Below are positions 1 to 6,331 of a stretch of 6,748 nucleotides of DNA, in pieces. The notes beneath the pieces were generated by a model. The model saw only the letters and a program-made list of their open reading frames with translations, searched no databases and was not told the DNA's origin. This DNA is from Eubacterium sp. (GTDB taxonomy: Bacteria > Bacillota > Clostridia > Lachnospirales > CAG-274): the NCBI GenBank assembly GCA_020859645.1, contig JAJBVU010000016.1:1-6748 (forward strand), written 5' to 3'. How positions within the stretch are numbered: the stretch's first letter is position 1; each line of letters starts with the position of its first letter. Made by a program: the position numbers and the translations under genes.

Positions 1-688
1 CCTTAACACGCTGATTTGACAGAAGCTCGGCTCCCGTACCCTCAAGCCCGATTGTGCCTGTTTCCATAACATAGCCGTAGTCGGCAATTTTAAGGGCTGC
101 GTTGGCGTTCTGTTCAATAAGAAGAATAGTAATATGCTGCTCCTTATTGATTTCCTTAACCTTATTAAAAATGTCCTTAATAACAAGGGGAGCAAGACCC
201 AGTGAAGGCTCGTCCATCATAAGAACCTTGGGCTGTGTCATCAACGCTCTTGCGAAAGCAAGCATCTGCTGTTCACCGCCGGAAAGAGTTCCGGAAAGCT
301 GATTGCGTCTTTCGCCCAAAATGGGGAAAAGCTCTTCGCACATATTGATGTCCTTTTTTATGCCCTCTTTGTCCTTTCTGAGGTATGCGCCTATTTTAAG
401 ATTTTCTCTTACTGTCAGCTCCGCAAAAACGTGTCTGCCTTCGGGAACAAGAACAATGCCCTTTTGAGTAATTGCCTGGGTCGAAAGCTTTGTTATATTT
501 TCATCGTTATAGACAATCTCGCCGGAAGCAGTGTTTACAAGGTGCATAATAGCCTTAAGGGTAGTGCTTTTGCCTGCGCCGTTAGAGCCTACAAGAGTAA
601 TTATTTTTCCATCGGGGATTTCCATATTAATGCCCTTAAGAGCTTTAATACCGCCGTAGTTTACATAAATGTCGTTTACCTTGAGCAT
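1..688 (-). CDS. livF: LivF, branched-chain amino acid ABC transporter ATPase (C-terminus cut by window edge)
   Basis: Cytoplasmic ATPase that pairs with LivG and powers uptake of leucine, isoleucine and valine through LivHM. The first 229 residues are visible; the family is usually about 235, so only a few residues are lost at the window edge and the gene is not broken. Seen in the translation: Walker A GSNGAGKST (about 34-42), the LivF-type VPEGR segment (81-85) where other ABC ATPases carry the Q-loop, signature LSGGEQQ (135-141), Walker B VLMMDEP (155-161), and LLIEQNAN in place of the usual H-loop histidine, which is normal for LivF. The ATG at 686-688 overlaps the livG stop by one base (TAATG), so translation is probably coupled. 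An AGGAGG site lies at 699-704 inside the end of livG. The substrate class is inferred from the intact five-gene liv order; related polar amino acid or amide uptake cannot be excluded. Confidence 0.95.
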   Translation of the reverse strand, partial: MLKVNDIYVNYGGIKALKGINMEIPDGKIITLVGSNGAGKSTTLKAIMHLVNTASGEIVYNDENITKLSTQAITQKGIVLVPEGRHVFAELTVRENLKIGAYLRKDKEGIKKDINMCEELFPILGERRNQLSGTLSGGEQQMLAFARALMTQPKVLMMDEPSLGLAPLVIKDIFNKVKEINKEQHITILLIEQNANAALKIADYGYVMETGTIGLEGTGAELLSNQRVK

Positions 689-1458
689 TAATCATCATCC
701 TCCTCTCCCAAATATGCCTTAATAACCTTGGGGTCTGCCTGAATTTCTTCAGGTACGCCCTTAGCTATGGTTTTTCCGTATTCAAGAACATAAATTCTGT
801 CGGAAATATCCATTACAAGCTGCATATGGTGTTCTATCAGGAGAATTGTTATGTCGAACTTCTTGCGGATTTCCACAATAAATTCGGAAAGCTCCTCTGT
901 TTCCTTGGGGTTCATACCGGCTGCCGGCTCGTCAAGAAGCAGAAGGGTGGGGTCTGTCGCCAAGGCTCTGGCTATTTCAAGCCTTCTTTGCAGACCGTAG
1001 GGAAGGTTTGAAGCCTTTTCGTCCTTAAGGTCATAAAGCCCCACAACCTTTAAAAGCTCAAGAGACTTCTCAAGCATAGCCTTTTCTTCTTTTCTTGCCC
1101 AGGGCATACGCAGAACGCAGGAAAAAAGATTTGATTTTAATCTTAAGTGATTGGCTATAAGAACATTTTCCAAAACCGAAAGCTCTTTGAAAAGCCTTAT
1201 GTTCTGAAAGGTTCTTGCTATGCCCATATGGGCAATAACATCGGGACGCTTTCCGTTAATTCTTTCATCGCCGAAAAAGACTGTTCCCTCGGTGGGGTTA
1301 TAAACCCCTGTAATCATATTAAAGGCCGTGGTTTTGCCTGCGCCGTTAGGGCCAATAATAGCCACGATTTCGCCTTTGTTTACTTCAATGTTAAGATCCT
1401 CAACTGCGGTAAGACCGCCGAAGCGGATTGTTAAAGCCTTTGTTGTAAGTACGCTCAT
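688..1458 (-). CDS. livG: LivG, branched-chain amino acid ABC transporter ATPase
   Basis: Second ATPase of the Liv importer; it forms the nucleotide-binding pair with LivF under the LivHM channel. The 256 residues match the usual length. Walker A GPNGAGKTT is at 36-44, the Q-loop glutamine at about 85 in ARTFQNIRLF, the signature is the LivG-type LPYGLQR (152-158) rather than LSGGQ, Walker B LLLLDEP is at 172-178, and the H-loop histidine is in LIEHH (about 210). The segment around 104-125 is the LivG-specific insertion seen in this family. The protein ends in an acidic GEEDDD tail. The start is fixed by AAGGAGG at 1466-1472, seven bases upstream and inside the end of livM. Only 2 nt separate it from livM, so the two are clearly co-transcribed. 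Confidence 0.96.
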   Translation of the reverse strand: MSVLTTKALTIRFGGLTAVEDLNIEVNKGEIVAIIGPNGAGKTTAFNMITGVYNPTEGTVFFGDERINGKRPDVIAHMGIARTFQNIRLFKELSVLENVLIANHLRLKSNLFSCVLRMPWARKEEKAMLEKSLELLKVVGLYDLKDEKASNLPYGLQRRLEIARALATDPTLLLLDEPAAGMNPKETEELSEFIVEIRKKFDITILLIEHHMQLVMDISDRIYVLEYGKTIAKGVPEEIQADPKVIKAYLGEEDDD

Positions 1459-1460
1459 CT

Positions 1461-2528
1461 TCAGACCTCCTTTTTAGACTTTTTAAGTCCCTTGAAAAAT
1501 TTGAAAAGTCTGTCGAAAGAAAATTCTTCGCTGCCGAAAATACCTCTTGACCAGAAAAGAATTATAAGCATAAGAACTACCGAGAAAACAACCATTCTCA
1601 TACCGGAGATGCCAGGGTAGTTTATAAAACCGATTTTAATGGGGTTGTCAACTATTCTGAGCCATTCCAAAGCTGCACGTACAATAAATGCGCCTATAAT
1701 AGAGCCTGAAATAGAGCCCTGACCGCCTAAAACGACCATAAGAAGAATTTCATAAGCAAGTGTAAACTTAAATACATCGGGAGAAATTGCGCTTAAGTGA
1801 GAAGCCAAAAGACCTCCGCCGATACCTGCGATAAAGCCCGATATAACGAAAGAGAACATTTTGTGCTTAAACAGATTTATACCCATTGCCTCTGCAGCAA
1901 CCTCGTCCTCACGAATAGCCTTAAAGGCTCTGCCGTAGCTGGAGTGTATAAGAAGCACCATAAAAATAACCACTAAGGCAAGAACGCCGAAAGCCACATA
2001 AAGATTAACGTGTGAGGGTATTCTTATAAGACCTGTTGTGCCGTTGGTTACGCTCTGACCGTTCTGAATGAAAATTCTTATAATTTCCGAAAAGCCCAGA
2101 GAAGCAATAGCCAAATAGTCGCCCTTAAGTCTCAAAACGGGAAAGCCTATTAAAAAGGCAAAGAAAGCCGCTACAAGACCGCCTATAATTAAAGCGATGA
2201 AAAATGGAGCGTTGGCATTAGCCAAAAAGCCCACAATAGGCTTAATTTTATAAATTTCAAGCTTGTCCTGTGCACTTACGGTTAAAAGACCTGTTGTATA
2301 AGCGCCTAAAGCCATAAAGCCCGGCTGACCCAGTGAAAACATACCCGTTAAGCCGTTTACCATATTCATTGAAAGAGCGCAGATAGCGTATATGCAGCAG
2401 AGCTTAATAACGCCTATAACGTAGGAATTAAGCCCGAAAAGACCGAACTGCTGAATACCCACTATAAGGGCAACGAGAACAGCCAAGGAAATAACCGACA
2501 ATATATTGTTAAGTTTGGATTTTTTCAT
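1461..2528 (-). CDS. livM: LivM, branched-chain amino acid ABC transporter permease
   Basis: Membrane subunit that forms the translocation channel with LivH. About 355 residues with eight or more hydrophobic segments. Family landmarks are visible: GLTGMFSLGQPGF after the second or third segment, FPVLRLKGDYLAIASLGF in the middle, and the cytoplasmic coupling loop GRAFKAIREDEVAAEAMGIN that contacts the ATPases. The C-terminus is a lysine-rich cytoplasmic tail. An in-frame ATG ten codons further upstream (2558) would overlap livH and has no good ribosome site. I chose the ATG at 2528 because AGGAGGG (2536-2542) sits 7 bases before it and the next codons, MKKSK, are a typical inner-membrane start. 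The stop of livH (TGA, 2542-2544) overlaps this ribosome site, which suggests coupled translation. Confidence 0.94.
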   Translation of the reverse strand: MKKSKLNNILSVISLAVLVALIVGIQQFGLFGLNSYVIGVIKLCCIYAICALSMNMVNGLTGMFSLGQPGFMALGAYTTGLLTVSAQDKLEIYKIKPIVGFLANANAPFFIALIIGGLVAAFFAFLIGFPVLRLKGDYLAIASLGFSEIIRIFIQNGQSVTNGTTGLIRIPSHVNLYVAFGVLALVVIFMVLLIHSSYGRAFKAIREDEVAAEAMGINLFKHKMFSFVISGFIAGIGGGLLASHLSAISPDVFKFTLAYEILLMVVLGGQGSISGSIIGAFIVRAALEWLRIVDNPIKIGFINYPGISGMRMVVFSVVLMLIILFWSRGIFGSEEFSFDRLFKFFKGLKKSKKEV

Positions 2529-2541
2529 AACACATCCCTCC

Positions 2542-3453
2542 TCAGACCTTATCGGCAATTTTCTCGCCGAGAATACCGTTGGGCTTATAAAGGAGAATTA
2601 TTATAAGAAGAACGAATGAAAAAACGTCTTTATAGCCTGTAAGTGAGGGAATAAAGGTAACCGCCATAATCTCTATAAAGCCGAGCATAAGACCGCCTAT
2701 AACTGCCCCCTTAACGTTGCCTATTCCGCCAATAACAGCGGCAATAAAGCACTTAAAGCCGGGCATAATACCCAAGGTAGGTGTAATCTGGTTATATTTA
2801 AGTCCCCAGAGAATAGCACCCACTGCGGCAATTGCCGAGCCTACGCCGAAGGTAAAGGAGATTGTCTTGTTTACGTTAATACCCATAAGCTTTGAGGTAT
2901 CTAAGTCCTTAGAAATAGCTCTCATAGCCATACCGCTTTTTGTGTGGTTGATGAGCAAAAGAAGGATAACCATAATTACCGCTGTAATTACGGGAACATA
3001 GATACAAAGTCTTAAAGTATTTACGGGGCCTATTTTAAGACCTTCTACAAAGAATTTAATCTGAGGGAAGGTTTTGGGTCTGCCCGAGAAAATAACTGTT
3101 GCAAAGTTCTCAAGGAAATAAGAAACGCCTATTGCGGAAATAAGCATTGAAATTTTAGGTGCATTCTGCTTACGCAAAGGAGCATAAGCCACCTTTTCAA
3201 CGATAATACCCAAAAGGGCTGTAGCCACAATAACAATTATAAAGGAAATATACCATGGAACAAAATAAACTGCTATTGAATAATAAGCTATGTACATTGC
3301 CATCATAAAAATATCGCAGTGTGCAAAGTTTATAAGGCGCAGAATACCGTAAACCATTGTATAACCTACAGAAATAAGAGCAAAAAGGCTTCCCAAAAGC
3401 AGAGCGTTGCAGAGCTGCTGAAGGAATACCGCCATAGTAGGCATAACAATCAT
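2542..3453 (-). CDS. livH: LivH, branched-chain amino acid ABC transporter permease
   Basis: The other channel-forming permease of the Liv importer. 303 residues, hydrophobic throughout. The N-terminal stretch LISVGYTMVYGILRLINFAH (about 26-45) is the strongly conserved LivH signature. A coupling loop, MAMRAISKDLDTSKLMGINV, lies in the second half, and IGGIGNVKGAVIGGLMLGF follows, also typical. Three candidate starts exist (residues 1, 4 and 7). The first is favoured by GGAG at 3464-3467, ten bases upstream, but this is the weakest ribosome site in the operon, so M4 (3444) or M7 remains possible. It is separated from livK by 192 nt containing a strong hairpin. That spacing, with the weak ribosome site, fits lower production than the binding protein. 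Confidence 0.94.
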   Translation of the reverse strand: MIVMPTMAVFLQQLCNALLLGSLFALISVGYTMVYGILRLINFAHCDIFMMAMYIAYYSIAVYFVPWYISFIIVIVATALLGIIVEKVAYAPLRKQNAPKISMLISAIGVSYFLENFATVIFSGRPKTFPQIKFFVEGLKIGPVNTLRLCIYVPVITAVIMVILLLLINHTKSGMAMRAISKDLDTSKLMGINVNKTISFTFGVGSAIAAVGAILWGLKYNQITPTLGIMPGFKCFIAAVIGGIGNVKGAVIGGLMLGFIEIMAVTFIPSLTGYKDVFSFVLLIIILLYKPNGILGEKIADKV

Positions 3454-3645
3454 ATTAATTCATCTCCAATCTTTTGAAAAAAGGATAATGAATCTTTCAC
3501 GCAGCCTTCCGAAGTCACTTAGGACTTACCGCCTGAAAAATTCGTTATCATTTAAAGAAATATCTCCCCTGCCTCCCTAAAAAAGCAGGGGAGATAAAGT
3601 TCCGTTAAAACTCGAAAGGGCTTAGCCTGTTCGAAAAAATATTTA
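3454..3645 (-). other. livK-livH intergenic region
   Basis: This gap of 192 nt has no coding potential that I could support. Reading in the direction of transcription it holds a small imperfect hairpin just after the livK stop (about 3609-3636, GGC/GCC inner stem with TCGA outer arms), the perfect 12-bp hairpin annotated separately, a weak 5-bp AAGTC/GACTT hairpin near 3512-3527, and the GGAG site for livH. No clear sigma-A promoter for livH was seen, so livHMGF is probably transcribed from the livK promoter by read-through. Confidence 0.6.
3561..3596 (-). terminator. Intercistronic hairpin between livK and livH (attenuating terminator or RNA-stabilising stem)
   Basis: TATCTCCCCTGC (3561-3572) and GCAGGGGAGATA (3585-3596) are perfectly complementary, giving a 12-bp stem with a 12-nt loop. 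On the transcribed minus strand it is followed by TTTCTTTAAAT, only a partial U-tract, so termination would be incomplete. Hairpins at this place in binding-protein-dependent ABC operons are known to protect the upstream mRNA or to stop part of the transcripts, raising binding protein over permease. Which of the two applies here is inference. Confidence 0.7.
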
Positions 3646-4857
3646 TTACTCTGCTGAAATAGTTGTTACATAGTCGAATGTCTTGTCTGCAACATTTACA
3701 GTCTTGATAACAGCGGGCTTTGAGGGGTCGCCGTTTTCATCGAATGATGTGAAGCCTGTAACGCCTTCATATTCGCTTGCTGCGATAGCGTCACGAAGAG
3801 CAGTGTGTTCTGTTGTTCCGCAAGCTTCCATAGCGTCGCAAAGAAGCATATAAGCGTCATAAGCAAGAGCAGTTACGCCTGCAGGCTCTGCATTGTTGGC
3901 ATCTCTGTAGTTCTGAACGAACTCGCCTGTCTTTGATGAAAGGTCAGCGTTTGAATCGAAGAATGTTGAGAATACAACGCCGTCAACCTCGTCGCCGCCT
4001 ACTTCGATAAAGTCATCGATTTCCCATGTGTCGCCGCCGAGAATAGGAAGCTCAACGCCGAGCTGTCTTGCCTGCTTAATGAGAAGAGCACATTCTGTGT
4101 AGTTGCCGGGTGCAAAGATACAGTCGGGGTCAGCTGCTGCAAGGTTTGTGATCTGAGCTGAGAAGTCCTGGTCGCCTGTCTGATATGTAGCTTCTACGAT
4201 AGAAGCGTCATCGCCTGTAAGAGTCTTGAATTCTTCCATAAAGTACTGAGCAAGACCTGTTGAATAGTCGCTTGCTACGTCATAAGCAACGCCGACCTTA
4301 GTTGCTCCCAGTTCTTCATAAGCATAGTGAGCCATTACAGTACCCTGATAGGGGTCGATGAAGCATACTCTGAAGTACCAGTCATTGCCTTCTGTAACAA
4401 GGGGGTTAGTACATGAAACGCCGATTGCGGGGATTTCTCCTGCCTTAATAGCTTCGCCTGCGCCGATTGAGGGAACAGATGAATAAGAACCGATGATAGC
4501 AACAACGCCGTCATTTTCAATAAGTCTCTGAGCTGCGGTGCTTGCTTCTACCTTGTCTGACTTGTTGTCTGCTTCAACAAGCTCAACAGTATATTCAACG
4601 CCGTCAAGAGTAACTGTAGGTCTTTCTTCATGGGCAATGTTAATACCCTCTGTTTCGATAGCGCCGCCGGCTGCATATGAGCCTGTCATGGGCTGTAATA
4701 CACCGACTTTAATAACGTCGCCTGCTGCTTCGGAAGTATCGGCTTCCTCTGCTGCTGTTTCGTCTGTTGCTGTGTCAGTTGATGTCTCACCGCATCCTGA
4801 GAGCATTGCGCCCGATAAAAGACACAAACTGAGTGTTAATGCTAATGCTTTTTTCAT
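3646..4857 (-). CDS. livK: LivK-type branched-chain amino acid-binding lipoprotein
   Basis: Extracellular receptor that binds branched-chain amino acids and delivers them to LivHM. 403 residues. A lipoprotein signal peptide is visible: MKK start, hydrophobic core 4-19, lipobox LSGC with the lipidated cysteine at 22, followed by a Thr/Asp/Glu/Ala linker (about 23-47) that tethers the domain to the membrane. The mature part begins IKVGVLQPMTGSYAAGG, the start of a type I periplasmic-binding fold (Leu/Ile/Val-binding family). GSYSS with SVPSIG (about residues 122-130) and YDVASDYSTG are further family landmarks. AAGGAGG at 4866-4872, eight bases upstream, fixes the start. It is the first gene of the operon, with its own promoter region and leader. 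The exact ligand cannot be read from sequence; Leu/Ile/Val is inferred from family and gene order. Confidence 0.95.
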   Translation of the reverse strand: MKKALALTLSLCLLSGAMLSGCGETSTDTATDETAAEEADTSEAAGDVIKVGVLQPMTGSYAAGGAIETEGINIAHEERPTVTLDGVEYTVELVEADNKSDKVEASTAAQRLIENDGVVAIIGSYSSVPSIGAGEAIKAGEIPAIGVSCTNPLVTEGNDWYFRVCFIDPYQGTVMAHYAYEELGATKVGVAYDVASDYSTGLAQYFMEEFKTLTGDDASIVEATYQTGDQDFSAQITNLAAADPDCIFAPGNYTECALLIKQARQLGVELPILGGDTWEIDDFIEVGGDEVDGVVFSTFFDSNADLSSKTGEFVQNYRDANNAEPAGVTALAYDAYMLLCDAMEACGTTEHTALRDAIAASEYEGVTGFTSFDENGDPSKPAVIKTVNVADKTFDYVTTISAE

Positions 4858-4981
4858 TAATTATTCCTCCTTAATTATATAGATAAAGATATAAAGATAT
4901 AAGGAAATGGTTATTTCCTTTTTATTGAAAGGGTATAGGCTCCTGCTTTAAGCCCACAGCCCAAACAAACAATTTTTTATA
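4858..4981 (-). promoter_or_regulatory. livK 5' leader with hairpin and short tandem repeats
   Basis: About 110 nt of transcribed leader. AAGGAAAT (4901-4908) and ATTTCCTT (4913-4920) form a perfect 8-bp stem with a 4-nt loop. Next to it, toward livK, is a short AT-rich direct repeat, AGATAAAGATATAAAGATAT (4881-4900), two to three copies of an 8-base unit. Upstream a GC-richer segment (4929-4963) could fold through GGGC and GCCC-like blocks. No T-box (no specifier-stem layout or antiterminator AGGGTGGNACC) and no good CodY box were found. The function of the hairpin is unknown. Confidence 0.45.
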
Positions 4982-5002
4982 GCACAAATATTATAATGTA
5001 AA
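4976..5002 (-). promoter_or_regulatory. Probable livK promoter
   Basis: On the minus strand an extended -10, TGC-TATAAA (TATAAA at 4976-4981), lies 15 bases after a TTTACA -35 (4997-5002). The spacer is short, but an extended -10 tolerates a weak -35. It sits just beyond the rpsR terminator and about 120 nt before livK. The region is AT-rich and another TATAAT (4991-4996) is present, so the exact start is uncertain. Confidence 0.45.
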
Positions 5003-5032
5003 TAGCATGTATAATATATTAGCTATAATCAT

Positions 5033-5058
5033 AAAAAAAGGACGTGGAAGCCACGTCC
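5033..5058 (-). terminator. Intrinsic terminator of the rpsF-ssb-rpsR operon
   Basis: GGACGTGG (5040-5047) and CCACGTCC (5051-5058) form a perfect 8-bp, GC-rich stem with a 3-nt loop. On the minus strand it is followed directly by seven T residues (5033-5039). It lies 25 nt after the rpsR stop and insulates the ribosomal operon from liv. Confidence 0.95.
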
Positions 5059-5083
5059 TCGTGTTTACTTACTTTGTTACTTA

Positions 5084-5314
5084 TTACTCTGCAACATAAG
5101 GTAAAAGGGCAACGTGTCTTGCTCTTTTTACGGCAACCGTAAGAACTCTCTGATGCTTAGCACAGTTTCCCGTAATTCTTCTGGGAAGAATTTTGCCTCT
5201 TTCGGAGACAAACTTTCTGAGCTTTGCCGTATCCTTATAGTCTATATGATTACAATTTTCAGCACAAAATGCGCATACACGCTTTTTTCTTCTGCCGCGT
5301 CTTTTATTAATCAT
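5084..5314 (-). CDS. rpsR: 30S ribosomal protein S18, four-cysteine form
   Basis: Small-subunit ribosomal protein that binds 16S rRNA as a heterodimer with S6 in the platform. 76 residues, normal length. The conserved core is clear: HIDYKD (23-28), SERGKILPRRITG (37-49), AVKRAR and the C-terminal ALLPYVAE. Cysteines at about 14, 17, 21 and 51 (CAFC, ENC, GNCAKH) make this the zinc-binding 'C+' form of S18; many Firmicutes carry a 'C-' form lacking these residues. AAGGAGG at 5324-5330 lies nine bases upstream, and the gap to ssb is 17 nt. The last gene of the operon, it is followed by a strong terminator. Confidence 0.97.
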   Translation of the reverse strand: MINKRRGRRKKRVCAFCAENCNHIDYKDTAKLRKFVSERGKILPRRITGNCAKHQRVLTVAVKRARHVALLPYVAE

Positions 5315-5331
5315 TGCGCTTTTCCTCCTTA

Positions 5332-5790
5332 TCAGAATGGAAGGTCATCAGGATCCACACTGTCTTCAACCTGATAAAAACCATCGTCACTTGAATTATA
5401 GGTGTTTACCTTGGGAGCTTGCTGCGGAGCGGGAGCAAAGGTCTGGTTATCTCTGTAGGAGTTGTTTGATGATTTTCTTTCAACAAACTCAGCCTCTTCA
5501 ACAATAACCTCCGTTGTAACTCTTTTTTGCCCTTGGCTGTCTTCCCAATTTCTAACTTGAAGTCTGCCGGATATGCCTATACCCATACCTTTAACGAAAT
5601 ATCTCTGAATAAATTCACCTGTTTTGCCGAAGGCAACACAGTTTATAAAGTCGGCATCGGCTTCGCCGTCACGCTTAAAGCGGCGGTTTACCGCAAGCCC
5701 TATTCGGCATATGGCAAGAGGCTCGGCAGACTGAGAATATCTTGTTTCGGGGTCTCTGGTTAAACGACCTACAAGCATAACTTTATTCAT
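5332..5790 (-). CDS. ssb: Single-stranded DNA-binding protein SSB
   Basis: Binds and protects single-stranded DNA during replication, recombination and repair, and recruits partner proteins through its C-terminal tip. 152 residues. The OB-fold spans about 1-104, starting MNKVMLVGRLTRDPETRYS, with FINCVAFGKTGEFIQRYFVKG and the conserved aromatic W81 in RNWEDSQG. A short Gln/Pro/Asn/Ser-rich flexible linker follows (about 105-143), then the acidic tip DPDDLPF, a near match to the usual DDDIPF. The ribosome site is GAGGGGG (5798-5804), weaker than those of its neighbours. The gap to rpsF is 15 nt. It lies between the S6 and S18 genes, as in most Firmicutes, so it is probably the main replication SSB and not a phage or plasmid copy. 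Confidence 0.97.
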   Translation of the reverse strand: MNKVMLVGRLTRDPETRYSQSAEPLAICRIGLAVNRRFKRDGEADADFINCVAFGKTGEFIQRYFVKGMGIGISGRLQVRNWEDSQGQKRVTTEVIVEEAEFVERKSSNNSYRDNQTFAPAPQQAPKVNTYNSSDDGFYQVEDSVDPDDLPF

Positions 5791-5805
5791 TAAAAGTCCC
5801 CCTCA

Positions 5806-6093
5806 TTATTCTTCAACCTTAGTAATAAGGTAACGAAGAACATTATCCATAATTCTCATACGCTTTTCAACCTCTACGGGTACGCTGGGTTCTCCTGAGA
5901 AAACAACAAAATTATAAACGCCTTCTCTGAGCTTCTGGATTTCATAAGCAAGTCTCTTTTTGCCCCAATCGTCAACATTTTCAACAGTACCGCCGAAACG
6001 CTCGATTAAAGACGAAACACCTGCCTGAGCCGCAGCGTAAGCCTCTTCATCTAATGAAGGATTGTAAACTACGCAAAGTTCATATTTGTTCAT
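5806..6093 (-). CDS. rpsF: 30S ribosomal protein S6
   Basis: Small-subunit ribosomal protein that binds 16S rRNA together with S18. 95 residues, the usual bacterial length without the glutamate-rich tail found in some species. It starts MNKYELCVVYNPSLDEE; GKKRLAYEIQKLREGVYNFVVFSGE (about 44-68) and MRIMDNVLRYLITKVEE at the C-terminus are the family's most conserved parts. AAGGAGG at 6104-6110 lies ten bases upstream of the ATG. First gene of the operon, behind a strong promoter and a structured leader that may bind its own product with S18. Confidence 0.97.
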   Translation of the reverse strand: MNKYELCVVYNPSLDEEAYAAAQAGVSSLIERFGGTVENVDDWGKKRLAYEIQKLREGVYNFVVFSGEPSVPVEVEKRMRIMDNVLRYLITKVEE

Positions 6094-6187
6094 CTTTCCT
6101 ACACCTCCTTTTGGTCATTGGCCCTTTCTCAAACGGAAAGAACAAGGTAAAACGGATGTCCAAAAATGGTTCTCCGTTCGTATAGAT
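6094..6187 (-). promoter_or_regulatory. rpsF leader, candidate S6:S18-binding autoregulatory RNA
   Basis: About 90 nt of leader between the predicted start site and rpsF. A long imperfect helix is possible: 6156-6170 pairs with 6103-6118 in blocks of 3, 7 and 3 base pairs around A-A mismatches, and this would cover the rpsF ribosome site. It encloses a hairpin at 6124-6140 (CTTTC/GAAAG) with CCG (6134-6136) on its loop side. A competing hairpin, AACGGA (6151-6156) with TCCGTT (6173-6178), would free the ribosome site. An S6:S18-binding motif with a conserved CCG is known in rpsF leaders across many phyla, including B. subtilis. The match to that motif here is by position, CCG and foldability only. 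Confidence 0.55.
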
Positions 6188-6191
6188 TAAT

Positions 6192-6250
6192 ATTGTATCA
6201 CACAAATTAATGAATTGCAAGACTTTTTTCAAAATTTTCAAATTTTTTTA
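6192..6250 (-). promoter_or_regulatory. rpsF operon promoter with upstream A-tracts
   Basis: Minus strand: TTGCAA (6215-6220), a 17-bp spacer, then TACAAT (6192-6197), preceded by TG to give an extended -10. Directly upstream (6221-6250) are three A/T tracts spaced roughly one helical turn apart, a likely UP element, which fits a highly expressed ribosomal operon. Predicted start is near 6183-6187. Confidence 0.85.
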
Positions 6251-6262
6251 AATAAAACCGGC

Positions 6263-6291
6263 TTGACAGCGGTCATCGAATGTGTTATTAT
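6263..6291 (+). promoter_or_regulatory. Promoter for the convergent antisense RNA
   Basis: Plus strand: perfect TTGACA (6263-6268), exactly 17 bases, then TATTAT (6286-6291) with TG at 6283-6284 forming an extended -10. This is a near-ideal sigma-A promoter pointing away from rpsF and toward the 3' end of the small peptide gene. Predicted start is A6298 or A6300. No plus-strand gene follows, which is why an RNA product is proposed. Confidence 0.85.
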
Positions 6292-6331
6292 TAAAACACA
6301 AAAGGGAGTAACTTTTTAAGTAGCTACTCCT
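6292..6331 (-). terminator. Terminator of the small-peptide mRNA
   Basis: Minus strand: AGGAGTA pairs with TACTCCC and, inside that, ACTT with AAGT around an AAA loop, with a 3-nt bulge: about 11 base pairs at 6304-6331. It is followed by TTTTGTGTTTT. It lies about 28 nt after the peptide stop codon and ends transcription just before the promoter region of rpsF. The same bases would form a 5' stem-loop on the antisense RNA. Confidence 0.7.

Noticed and set aside
102..1434. Plus-strand ORFs of 61-95 codons opposite livF and livG
   Set aside because: They are antisense shadows of well-supported ATPase genes, lack ribosome sites, and show no recognisable domains.
2529..2558. An upstream ATG extending livM by ten residues
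   Set aside because: It would overlap livH and has no good ribosome site; the ATG at 2528 has AGGAGGG at correct spacing and a typical MKK start.
4335..4882. ORFs in other frames over livK
   Set aside because: Shadows of livK: low-complexity Ser/Ala/Val compositions produced by reading its codons out of frame.
4858..5032. T-box or other amino acid riboswitch ahead of livK
   Set aside because: The leader is only about 110 nt and lacks the conserved T-box sequence, a specifier layout and a terminator/antiterminator pair.
6231..6249. CodY-box-like AT sequence near AAAATTTTCAAATTTT
   Set aside because: At least four mismatches to the CodY consensus, and better explained as phased A-tracts upstream of two strong promoters.
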